DNA from: Nelumbo lutea
Lineage: Eukaryota; Streptophyta; Magnoliopsida; Proteales; Nelumbonaceae
Assembly: GCA_022828595.1 (NCBI GenBank)
Contig: JAKGHH010000002.1
Location: 79,146,383-79,210,382 of the forward strand
Length of the DNA: 64,000 nucleotides
Direction of reading: 5' to 3'
Positions 34,305-44,747 of this stretch are shown in pieces. Every line of letters starts with the position of its first letter. The first letter of the stretch is position 1. Under the pieces are notes generated by a model. The model saw only the letters and a program-made list of their open reading frames with translations, did not search any database and was not told the DNA's origin. The translations under genes and the position numbers were made by a program.

Positions 34305-36560
34305 GACCTGCATCCATACCGCCTCGAGATGGGTTAGTTGGAGCTTTGGACCAGCCTATGGTGTCTTTAATGTCTTGGCCACTGACTCACTTCTGTGATA
34401 CTCAATTCTGCATGAATGGCAATTCAACCAACCTTATAATGCTTGAAGCCTTGAATAATAACCAAATTTATCATACTGTTTAAGTGTTGTTATCAGTTCT
34501 CACTACCTTTAAAAATAGTTATTAATATTGTTAGAAAAAATATTGTACCACATTAAGGAAATTTGAAATACGGGTGCCAAATGCCAAACTAGCTATTGTT
34601 GGTGTTGGTGTGAAGTAGCTGGAGAGTAGGAACCAACTTTTAAAGCTTCCAACAACGCTAGCTATTGAGTAATACCTCACGGCCTAGACTCGGCGTGGAG
34701 TGCTTAACTGCCCGGCAGCAATTAGAGAACCCTTGTGACCTTTAGGCTCTAATATTGATGTCATCAAATAGGTTGGATCACATCTAATTCGAATATGAAT
34801 GTGATCGGGTAAGAGCTGGATTCTCATACCTCCTTCAAACCTAATAAATCGGATTGGATCGGAAAAGATGATCCATTTAATTAATTAATTGAAGTTGACT
34901 ATATCTCCATTCAATTTGTCACGATCTGATCCGATTCATTAATGATGAAATATTATATATTATTTATATAATTATGTATTATATACTAAAATATACATAA
35001 CATATTATATCATCAAAGCATTTTTTTTATTGGGATTCAAACCAAATAAGGTATCATATAAGATATTCAAATTGGAATCATAGTATTGAAAATCCGATAA
35101 ATTCTAATCAGATTTGGATTTCTTATCTGATTAGATCGGATGTACCATTTACTGAATCCAAAACCATCCGGTACATTTGCAGCCTTACAGCACCTATGTT
35201 TCCATTTGTTAAATGAGCCATCAAAGTTTGCTTTGCCTCAACCATGAAAAGGTCGCTGCTAACCCGAGTCATATCAGTCATGGCACTAGACCACTAGTTT
35301 GAGGCATCCGTTCTCTGATAGGATCACTGATGTGATGTCATTTTCTGAGGAAATGGCATTGATGCCAAAGACCTACTCATGGCCAGAAAAAAAGAAAAAC
35401 AGCTGAGGTGTTGTTTCCTTGAAGCATTATCAAACGCCACCTAATTAATTTAATTGATTCAACAAATATCCTTTCTAGTTCAGTTCCTGGATATTGTGAT
35501 TGTGTATATTGCATTTGCAATGCTTTCCGTCAGTAGGAACGATCTTGCAAAATCATAATCTGTATGTGGATGGCTAATGGGCTTCACATGAACCCTAGCT
35601 CTCACAAATGAAAACCAAACCAATGATCAATAGAGAGAGAACTGCATGTGCCAATCCAGTCCTAAACGCCTATAAGGTATGTATTTGTAACCTTGACATA
35701 CCGCACCTCTTTAATGAGACACCTACCTTTTCTACTCTTACAACACCTACCCTTTTGTTAATAATTAACATCGATCCATATCATATAATCCGGTACAAAA
35801 GTTATCAAATCTATAAAAACAAACAAATATTGTCAAGTGTTTTGATATCTTGAACCTTGGTTCGTTGAACTTATCGAGCTTGCAAGGCTATCAAAGAAGA
35901 TCAAGATACGTAAATAAAAATAAAAAAGCTCAAGATTTTCTTATATAGTTAATTGTTTAACCCTCTCAAGGCCCTAGATAGTAGGGACCGGCATTGGGTG
36001 ATGTCCTTTTTAACTGAATTTATAGAAGGCTTACTCTAATATAGTACTAGTGGTTGTGATTCAAAAATACAACTAAGAACTTTCCATTACAAAACTATAT
36101 CTATGTTCCAAGGAGGAAAGAGGGGAAGTTAAAGGGTCTTTTCACCATAAAGCTCACGTGGACCTTCCGCCACTACTCTCATTTCTCACACATGTGGCTA
36201 TACATTTTTAAATTAAATCATTAAAAATAAATGTGGTCATAATTAAAAAAAACCAGGACCTCTTAATTTTCTCTAATAAAATCATTTCTAAATCTCTCTC
36301 TCTCTCTCATGGTTAATGTTTTCTTTTCTCCCCCGATTAAATTCCTTCTTTCCTCTTAAATCTCTCTTGAACCCTTTTGGCTCTATGCTCTCTTAATAAA
36401 GTAGGGGTATAGATTAGATGGGTTGGGTGTTAAGGGCCAACTTGACCCCAAACTTGGACCTTGCCCTTGTCAAAATCCAAAATTGACAATCCAAATCTAA
36501 CCAAATGTCTATTAACTTCATGCATTTGCATGGGTTTACTTGCTAATTTTTCAAAGAACC
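34305..36560. other. AT-rich intergenic DNA, no gene seen
   Basis: Words such as GATTGGATCGGA and GATCCGATTCA recur between 34750 and 35170 (low-complexity, LTR- or MITE-like). No domain is recognised in any frame. A (TC)n tract lies at about 36294-36310. Confidence 0.5.
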
Positions 36561-36565
36561 TACAT

Positions 36566-36690
36566 TTAGGCTTAGTTTGGGAGGAGTACAAATACAAATA
36601 CATGGAGTACAAAACATTGTATTTTGAATTATTTTGTATGTATTTGCATTATACATACTTGTATTTGTACTCTTTCCAAACTGAGCCTTA
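36566..36690. mobile_element. MITE family 1, copy 5 (well preserved)
   Basis: TTAGGCTTAGTTTGGGAGGA followed by GTACAAATACAAATAC is mirrored by GTATTTGTACTCTTTCCAAA followed by CTGAGCCTTA. It is an almost perfect 125-bp palindrome with TTA-type ends and the best copy of the family in this window. Confidence 0.8.
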
Positions 36691-36699
36691 GGGAGACTC

Positions 36700-37800
36700 T
36701 TCAAGGACTTCTTTTAAGGGAAAGTTGGTCAATGGACCAAGATATCAATGTTCATTTTTCAGATTTTTGTGAGGTTCATGAAAAAATTATTTCCCCTAGG
36801 TATACCCACTCATAGGCGGATAAATAACTTTCCTACTTGAGAGGAAAGTTGCCAATACTTGGATGAGACAAAATTACCCCTTTTAATAATGGCTTTTATG
36901 ACTAAAATGATCATTTTTCTTATTTACCTTGGAAATATATAAAAGAACATGGGAGTAAGTGCATTTACCTAAGTAAGTAACATTCCAAAAAGTAAATGAG
37001 ACCTAAATGCTTTAATTCTTTGCATAGGTGGATATACCTCTTGTATATCGATAATAGTTTGTCAATACACTTAAAGTATAAAGCTTTTCTTGATTAATCT
37101 CTCAATCCCATGGAATAAAAAACTTCCATTTGAGCATGGAAAACACACTGCAGTTATTGATTGTGATCATTGGCAATTGAACTTAGAGAATTCAACACAA
37201 GGTTTTAAAAACTAACCCAGAAATGGAACCACTGTGGTCACCAATTTATGGGTTAGTGGTTCGACCATCTAGGTCAAACTGTTTAGGTAGTTTGGATATA
37301 TTAGGGCAAATATTGTTACTCTTTTAGTCTTTTATGAGTGGTTGTCAACTGAGAAAGAATGAAAAGAAATAAAGAAAGGAGTTGAAGGAAGGAAGGAAAG
37401 AAGGAAAGGAATGACAAAAATGAGAAAAAAAGGAAAGGAATGAGAGAAAGGAAGAAAGGAAGACTCGACGTTTACCGGCGATGACAATGGCAAACACAAC
37501 TTAAGTGATAATTTCACTAGCACAACATTAAACCACATGATGTGAATCTAGTGTGAACTGGACTAAGTTGAGAACTTGGGTAGCTAATATTGTCCAAATA
37601 GCATTTTCTTATTACTAGTAATTAAGCATGTGTGTTGCATGTATTGATGTATGCATTTTTTTTTCATATTAATTACTTGAATTTTAGATAAATCATAGTT
37701 AAGATAGAAATTGAAAATTAATAAAAGTAACAATATGATTAAAAATAAACTTAAATACTTGTACTAAATGTGCAATTTTAGGAATTTTAAATTACAATAA
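36700..37800. other. Intergenic DNA with repeat relics
   Basis: 36780-36990 shares words with the 13.4-13.9 kb tandem repeat (GGAAAGTT, AAGTGCATTTACC, GACTAAAATGATCATTT). 37202-37286 is a diverged copy of 18371-18456. A purine-rich GGAAGGAAGGAAAG tract lies at 37370-37460. No gene is seen. Confidence 0.5.
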
Positions 37801-37802
37801 CA

Positions 37803-37805
<3 letters not shown>

Positions 37806-37838
<33 letters not shown>

Positions 37839-38265
37839 TTAAATTACAATAACAATTACTACTACTACTACTACTAAATTTTATATTCCATTTCTGTCTT
37901 AAATAAAAATATTTTTATTTAATACGATGACTATATAACATTAGAAATGTTCCCAAATGTCTTGACAAAACTCTACCACTATTACTATTACTAATACTAC
38001 TACTACTACTAAATTTTATATTCCATTTCTATCTTAAATAAAAATATTTTTATTTTAACAATTATTTTTATTTAATACGATGACTATATAACATTAGAAA
38101 TGTTTCCAAATGTCTTGACAAAACTCTACCACTACTACTATTACCATTACTACTACTACTATTACTATCACTACTACTACTACTACTATTTTAACTATTA
38201 TTTTTATTTAATATGATGACTATATAACGGTAGAAATGTTCTAAAATGTCTTTGACAAAACTCTG
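37806..38265. repeat. Triplet microsatellites and a 135-bp unit repeated 2-3 times
   Basis: (ATT)n at 37806-37838 and (ACT)n at about 37856-37876 precede a unit beginning AAATTTTATATTCCATTTCT at 37876 and again at 38011 (135-bp period). The unit contains ACGATGACTATATAACATTA and TGTCTTGACAAAACTCTACC and is joined by (ACT)n/(ATT)n arrays. A third, partial unit (TGATGACTATATAACGGTAG) runs to about 38265. The array probably grew by slippage and unequal exchange at the triplet tracts. Confidence 0.8.
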
Positions 38266-38269
38266 TACT

Positions 38270-40270
38270 TTATTTATTTTTTGTATTCTATTTATTAAAA
38301 TATTTATTATTCAATTATGACATCATGAATTTATTTCAAAAGTTGGATCATTGACCCACCATTTAGGTAACAATATAGCTTTGCTTTCAAACCAGTTTAG
38401 TTTTAAATTATATATTCCATTAACACTATATAACTAATTTTTACTTACCACACTTAATTTTTGTTTGACATCATTAATATATAATTTTTTATATATTCTT
38501 TTGATTTCATTATATCTTATGTATAATATTTATTGATTCTTTGTATTTTCTATTTTTAAAAATTTTATTATCATCTCTAAGTTGATTTTAGTTTTGGCAT
38601 TCCATTTTCATCATTTATAAAAATACTTCTTACATTTCATACTTATTTTTGTTCAGTATAATGAATATACAATGTCAGTTATATGACCAATTCTTTTTTT
38701 TTTTTTGTATTATATATTTTATTTTTTGAAATTATTGATTAATCATGACAATATTTATTAACACATTTGGCCCCAAATAGATGAACATTAATAAAAACAT
38801 TTCATATTTATCATCAATGCTTTAACCTATTGTTGACTTGGCTGATTGAACTGTTCAAACTATCACTCAGCCTTGATTCTAGGTTTGGCTCTATTGAGAC
38901 TCCCCCTTTTAGTTAAAATTTGTCTAACCCGGGCGGTTCAACCGTTGACCCATTCGACCTAATTAGTAGGTGGTATGTTGCACACTTAATTATATGCAAA
39001 CTTTTGAAAGTCATAACTTTGCACTTTGATGTACGATTATGGTTATCTTTTTATTTTTTATTTTGAGTAATTTTTTAAGATTTATACGTCCCAATGGGCC
39101 TTAGCGCCTTTCCTTGCTATTTTTGTGAAAAACCCCTTTTTGGACCCAAATTGCATTTTTTAATATTTTTATAAATAAAAAATAAAAAACATAAATAAAT
39201 GTAACATAATACATATATTATATGTAATTAATATATGTAAAACACAATTATATTATTTATTGATAAACTATGTATTTTTACACACAAATAGTGTTGACAA
39301 ATAGCGGTTTGACTTGTTTGACCTTGATAGTCGAATAGATGACCTATGACTTGAAGGCAAAAATGGGTTGGCCTCTGGGTTGGTTTTGAAAATATTATTT
39401 TTCATACTTATTATTGTTTAAAGTGTCAAATATGTGATGCTAAAAACGTTTCCAATTTTTTTAATTTTTATATTTTTTGCATTTTATATATTTTTGAATT
39501 TTATTATTTAATTGTGACAACATGGATTGGCTCATTTGAACTAAATGGTTTAATTTCTTACTACCACCTAGATGAAAACACTATTTTTTCTAGGTAGATT
39601 TTCAAAGTATAAGTTTTTATGTTATTGAAATTATTAATTTATTATGTATAGATTTAATTATAGAATTTAATGATCAGAAGAAACAAAATGGCCTTAAATA
39701 TATGATTCAATGAAGATGGATGCAAATTAATACCTTAAAAGTTGGATTTAATGTAAGAGAAATGAATGCATTGAATATCTTAAAATTACCTATTTACCCT
39801 CATTTTTTATCAATCAATTTAAATATAGATGGGTAAATTTTAGAAATATTCTTAAGGTTAATCGTACTTATTAAAGTAGTAATATATATACATACACACA
39901 CCCCTTAGTTAAGTTTTCTTTGAATAACTTACATATAAAACAAATAGGCTAGAAACAAACAAATTCACCGTTCATTTTCTCCATAGTTGCAAGATTAACT
40001 AAAAACTAAGGGTACGTATCTATTGCAATTAAAATTAATTTTATTCCATTGTTATCATAAATTGTAGTTCAAACTTCAAAATGAAATTATGAAAAAAAAG
40101 GATGGCATTACTATATTTCTAATAAATTTAAAAAATAATCTTATGCAGTTACAAAATGTAATATACCATGAACACAAGAATAACATAGGACTAAGAAGTT
40201 ATGTTATCTTGGGATGGGATAATCTAAGCAATGGAATATGAAATTATAAAAAAATAGAAGTGCAACTGAA
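38270..40270. other. Very AT-rich intergenic DNA, no gene seen
   Basis: No open frame of note and no recognisable domains. A T-run lies at about 38693-38706. GGGCGGTTCAACCGTTGACC near 38930-38950 belongs to the dispersed repeat seen elsewhere in the window. No inverted ends were recognised. Confidence 0.55.
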
Positions 40271-40429
40271 CTTTGGGCTGCTTTTGGTTGCACCAGTGTA
40301 AATGAATTGTAGTGCAAATAGGCTAAATGTAAATTCTGTTTTTTTTTTTTTTTGCTTTAGATTTGGCTTTGTCTTATTTGTTTGTGAAAAGCAAAATAAA
40401 AAGTAAAATGATGTAATCGGTTATATTTA

Positions 40430-40632
40430 GTTTGGAATGAATACAAATACATACACAAATGCATACAAAACAATATAAAATACAAGGTTTACATATTTGT
40501 GTTTATGCTCCTTCTAATTTGGAAAGAGTACAAATGCAAATATATACGATGCAAGTACAAATAAAAAAATACAAAACATAAGGTTTTGTACTTTACATAT
40601 TTGAATTTGTACTCCTTCCAAACTGAGCCTAA
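40430..40632. mobile_element. MITE family 1, two adjoining copies
   Basis: TAGTTTGGAATGAATACAAA...ATATTTGTGTTTATGCTCCT (about 40430-40520) is followed by AATTTGGAAAGAGTACAAAT...ATTTGAATTTGTACTCCTTC (about 40518-40620) and CAAACTGAGCCTAAG. These are two head-to-tail members, possibly nested inside a larger element whose ends (GGTTGCACCAGTG near 40290, CTTCACACAAAGCC near 40702) resemble the MITE at 24448. Confidence 0.6.
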
Positions 40633-40831
40633 GTGCAAATTATAGTTACAAATACACAAATATGAAACTAAAATAGGTGCAAAATTCGTATAAATTTACA
40701 CTTCACACAAAGCCTTAACAAACAAATAACAAAAGTTAATACACAAAAAACCTTAGTAAAAACATGCAAATATTTAAAACTGTGTAAAATAATGTCAAAC
40801 CTTAAGAATGCATAACATGTTATGAACAAAG

Positions 40832-41602
40832 GGTATGTTTGGTTCCTTTGAATAGGTGCTTGGAATCAGAAATGAAATGATTTATTCCAATTTCAATTAT
40901 TTGTTTGGTCGGATTGGGATTTTGATTCCCATTCTTGGCAGAACAGGATTCCCCCGTATGGGGGAAGGGCCATTCCTGCTTCCCCTTGGAAATGGGATTC
41001 CCATTCTCGTGTTTGTCAAGAATAATAACCAGATTTATTAAAGTAGTAGTAGTAATAATAATAATAATAATAATTCATTAATAAAAATATTAGTAGATAG
41101 TAATAAAATAATAATACTGTAATGAAATATTAATAAGGTAATAAAAAATAAAACTTATAAATAAAATACTCACAAATTTACAATAAATACAAATACATTA
41201 ATTATTAAATACACACCATCTATTAATGAGCTAATAAATTATTAATAAAGTTGTAATAAAAAGTCATAATAATGTGCTAATAAAATAATAATTGTATACC
41301 ATAAATATTAATAAAATAATAATAAATTACTAAGATGTTGATTATTAAATACTAATAAAACAATAACAAAGTACTAGTAAATTAAAATTAGTAATATAAT
41401 AAAATATAATATAAATAAGCTAATACAAAATTGAAAAATTGGTTTATTCCGATTTCCACTTCAGATAAACCAAACGGAAAAGATTGGGATCTAATTTCTG
41501 AATTGTGTCTAAACCAAACAACATTGAGAGTAGGCAATTCAGATTCCGATCTACGGGATTCCAACTCCGATCTTACACCTGAACCAAACGGAACCAAAGT
41601 AA
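40832..41602. mobile_element. Possible non-autonomous DNA transposon with (TAA)-rich centre
   Basis: The left side GTTTGGTTCCTTTG...GATTTATTCCAATTTC is mirrored on the right by ATTGGTTTATTCCGATTTCC (read inverted) and CCAAACGGAACCAAAG. The interior is dominated by TAATAA/ATTAAT words (41045-41410). No coding content. The inverse pairing is imperfect, so this is tentative. Confidence 0.4.
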
Positions 41603-41635
41603 CAAACTATTATGTAGGAAAGATGTATATATTTT

Positions 41636-43434
41636 GGGTAAATTACAAAGATCCCCCCCATAGTATGAGGTCTGTAACAAATACCCCCTGTACTTTGTTT
41701 TGCGACAAAGACCCCCTGTACTATGAGCATGAGACAAAGACCCCCTTCCGTCCGCTTTCTGTTAAAATCGGCCATTGTAATATTTTTTAATCCCCATACT
41801 ACCCTTGTAATACAATTGGGAGAAAAACATTGTTCATCTTCCCCAACCTCACAACAATGCAATGCAGACATCTCTCTCTCTCTCTCTCTCTCTTCCCTAA
41901 TAGGAACAATGTTAATACTACCATCAAAGCCTGAAATTGTAAAGAGATGAATTAAGGAAGAGAAAAGAAACCTAGAAAACAAAGTTCCGCAATCACATTT
42001 GTATTCTCTGGTTCCACATGTCTTAGAATGTGCCTTCCAATCGGACTAGACGGCGTATTTCTTCGAACACTTGTTGCATTTCCATCTTTTCTCTCCATGC
42101 TTCCTACAGAAATGTTTCTTTATTCCCCTAAGATTGCCCAAAGCTCTTGGCAGATCGTGATGAACACATGAAGGCTCGGGGCAGACATACACTCGCTTAC
42201 AAACTTCCTTGCTCAATCACTGCCTAAGCTTCCAAGGAATATTGTGCCCTCAACAGTGAAGTTGCAAGTTTTGATCTCATTGGAACCCTTTATTGCAGAT
42301 CTTGCACATGAATCTATTCATTGCCATTAGGGTTTTTGGCGACAGAGCAATCACCTTTGCTTCTGGATCTGCAACCCAAATAAAAAATAGAATGAAGGAA
42401 AGAAACATGGCAAAGGGATGCAAATTTTTATATTAATTAGATGTTTATCTTTAATCTTACCTAAGGTTCTAGGAAGATTGCGCTTTTTCTTTGTTGTCAT
42501 CGACGATAGAGCTACTTGGTTGCCAGACGAAGACACACTAGCTTCTACTGAAGTTGTAGAAACAGTAATGGCGGACGAATTCTCCAATTCCACAGGCATG
42601 TTTCCCAAAATTCTAAGATTCTTAGGATAGAATCTAGAATTCTATGTTTTTTTCATTTTTTTCTTCAAGCGGAAGAATAGAAAATGAACTTCAATAGGTA
42701 ACCTAGCCTCCTAGGGTTTCTTTTCAGCTCTTAAGTCTTATCTATTGGTCACAAACTTTGATATCTCCACCTACCAATTCCGATATGTCTTCGGCAAGTA
42801 ATCTAACATAAACTAGAGCTTCAATAACTATTTAAATCTCTGTTAAACTCAAAACGCTTACCGGAGGAATACAAGAAGCAGCAATAACAAAATATAATAA
42901 GGTCCCACTTAAACAAAAAAAAAAAAACGGACATCGAAAACTAGCACCACTTGTCTCTGGTCACAACAATCTGATCCAACTTCCAGCCTCAGATATCAAG
43001 TCAGACTTGTCGAAATCCTATGCCTATTGTAGAAAAATATATATCCTGAAAACAACATAATCACCAAACAAGAAGGTAAAATACTTTTGAAACTTTATCA
43101 GGTTTCCAATATTTCTCATGCTAAAAATCTAGCCGTTTTACCATGGTGTATGAGAAGCCGAACACTTCGACGAATAATTCGATATTATGGGAAACCAATC
43201 TACATGATGAGAGGGAGAGAAGTAGTGATGTCTACATGATGAACATTGTTTTTCTCCCAATTGTATTACAAGAATAGTATGGGGATTAAAAAAATATTAC
43301 AATGACAAATTTCAATGGAAAATTAACGAAAGGGGTATTTGTCTCACAGTCATAATATAGGGGGTCTTTGTCACAAAACAAAGTACAGGGGTCTTTATCA
43401 CAGACCCTATACTACAGGGGGCTCTTTGTAATTT
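41636..43434. mobile_element. Pack-MULE-like transposon carrying an IDD fragment (element B)
   Basis: The left TIR (about 41636-41842) and the right TIR (about 43238-43434) are inverted copies over nearly 200 bp. Shared words include AAATTACAAAGA(T/G)CCCCC, ACAAAGACCCCCT, TGTACTTTGTTTTG, AATCCCCATACTA and AATACAATTGGGAGAAAAAC. The ends are the same family as element A (GGGTAAATTACA terminus). No transposase is present. The interior is mainly an IDD zinc-finger gene fragment on the minus strand plus about 600 bases of its presumed upstream DNA. A (TC)n tract follows the left TIR, as in element A. Length is about 1.8 kb. Confidence 0.85.
41972..42599 (-). pseudogene. INDETERMINATE-DOMAIN (IDD) C2H2 zinc-finger gene fragment, exons 1-2 (captured)
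   Basis: Exon 1 (42599-42461) starts MPVELENSS and ends KKKRNLPRTL, the IDD nuclear-localisation motif. A GTAAG donor and TTGCAG acceptor bound an intron of about 92 bp. Exon 2 (42368-41972) reads DPEAKVIALSPKTLMA, then zinc finger 1 (CKICNKGFQ), the second finger (YVCPEPSCVHHD ... KKHFCRKHGEK), the third (CNKCSKKYAV) and the fourth (YKCDCGTLFSR). It stops at the family's next exon boundary, with an intron start retained. IDD proteins are plant-specific transcription factors. Four in-frame stops break exon 2, at family Arg/Arg/Arg/Gln positions (TGA, TGA, TGA, TAG). The C-terminal half is absent. The fragment is non-functional and lies wholly between the TIRs of element B. Confidence 0.9.
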
Positions 43435-43439
43435 TCTTT

Positions 43440-44120
43440 GTTGGAATAGGAATAGAAGAATTTTACTATTTTTCTCGAGGTTGCTTCGCTTCGCTCCATG
43501 CTCCATAGACAAGGTGGGAATTGGGATCCGTGACGCGTTGTTCAGCGAAAGCAATAAGAGCAAAGTTGCAATCCCAACAAAGGACGCGCTACAGACATTA
43601 TTTGGTTGGGACTGGGGTGGTAGACCGTGGACCATGAAAAGACATGTCCAACGTCGTCATGTAGATGTCTTTTCCCTGGTCCCACCATATCCGTATTCCG
43701 TAGCCCGTAGGGAGGAGGTCTTTCTACGGAATTAGTATGCATCCATCCCTACATTCTTAAATATTGCACTTCCTAAACTACCCCTGCCCAACAGCAAGAT
43801 TAATGGCTGTTTGAGTAATAATATCATATCACAAGAGGTTTGCTAGTTTCTCGTTTCTTAAATCTTAATCCGTTTCAAGTGCAAAACAGCAAATCTTTTA
43901 ATGTGATGACGTGGCAAATGAAGTCGATAATTTAGGACGCGAGAAAAACAATATAAAATTTTAATTTTATCCCAAATGTTTATCAGTCGGCCATGGCCAT
44001 GAATGATAGATCATAATCCATGGATAGCTGCTTCTAATTACCCAGCATTTAGGAAAAATTAATAAGAAAAGTTCACACACATACCACCACGCTGAAAATT
44101 TTAATCCCTCGCTATTTAAT
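43440..44120. other. Intergenic DNA upstream of PUMILIO
   Basis: Overlapping short frames on both strands (43481-43735 plus; 43312-43742 minus) have no recognisable domains. The region probably holds the distal PUMILIO promoter. No further elements were identified. Confidence 0.4.
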
Positions 44121-44131
44121 TCCTGAATTAA

Positions 44132-44140
44132 AAACCCTAA
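44132..44140 (+). promoter_or_regulatory. telo-box-like AAACCCTAA upstream of PUMILIO
   Basis: AAACCCTAA lies about 610 bases upstream of the PUMILIO ATG. This short interstitial-telomere motif is common near the transcription start of plant housekeeping and translation genes. It fits a promoter or early 5' UTR position; a role here is inferred. Confidence 0.35.
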
Positions 44141-44747
44141 AGGGTTCCGGCAAGAACAAATCGCTCTACAGATCCATCTCTGCCGTCAGCTCCCGAATCT
44201 AACGGTCCAAATCTCACAACGGCTTGTGCTTATCAGCCGACTATCAGCACATTGTTTTCTTTTCTCGCCTTCGTTTCTCCTTCTGTTTATTTGTTGCAGC
44301 AGCAGCTACTGTTGTAGTAGTTTTTGGTGATTTTTTATCTGCATTTCTTACTTCCAAGTTGCGATGTTTAAGAGCAAAAATGGCGAAAATCATCGCCGAT
44401 GGTCGATATAGACATACGAATCACAAAAGAATTTTCTTTTCTATCCCATATGCAGTTATCTGAGTGAATTTGTATACAGTAATGAAATATTTATCATTTT
44501 GTACCTTCTTTGTGTTTATATCGTCGATTTTTCGGGTCATCAACTTTAGATTGTAGGTTTTGGATCGAGAAATGAGCTTGTTAGCAGCTTTAATGGCTAA
44601 AAATCGGATTTTTTCAATTTGAAGTGGGCATTTCAATTGTGGAAACGTTATTTTTAGTGACTAACAGTTCAAGCCGAGGTTGTTTTCCCCCTGTTTAGGG
44701 TTCTTGATTGGCCTTTTTTTTTCTCGTGACATGCTTACTGGGTTTCG

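Noticed and set aside
42351..42608. 85-residue minus-strand frame as a stand-alone small gene
   Set aside because: It is exon 1 of the captured IDD fragment read through its intron donor; the real homology stops at the GTAAG splice site.
44224..44463. 79-residue frame upstream of PUMILIO
   Set aside because: It lies in the presumed 5' UTR/promoter, shows no domain, and the downstream ATG has the family's N-terminus; could at most be an upstream ORF.
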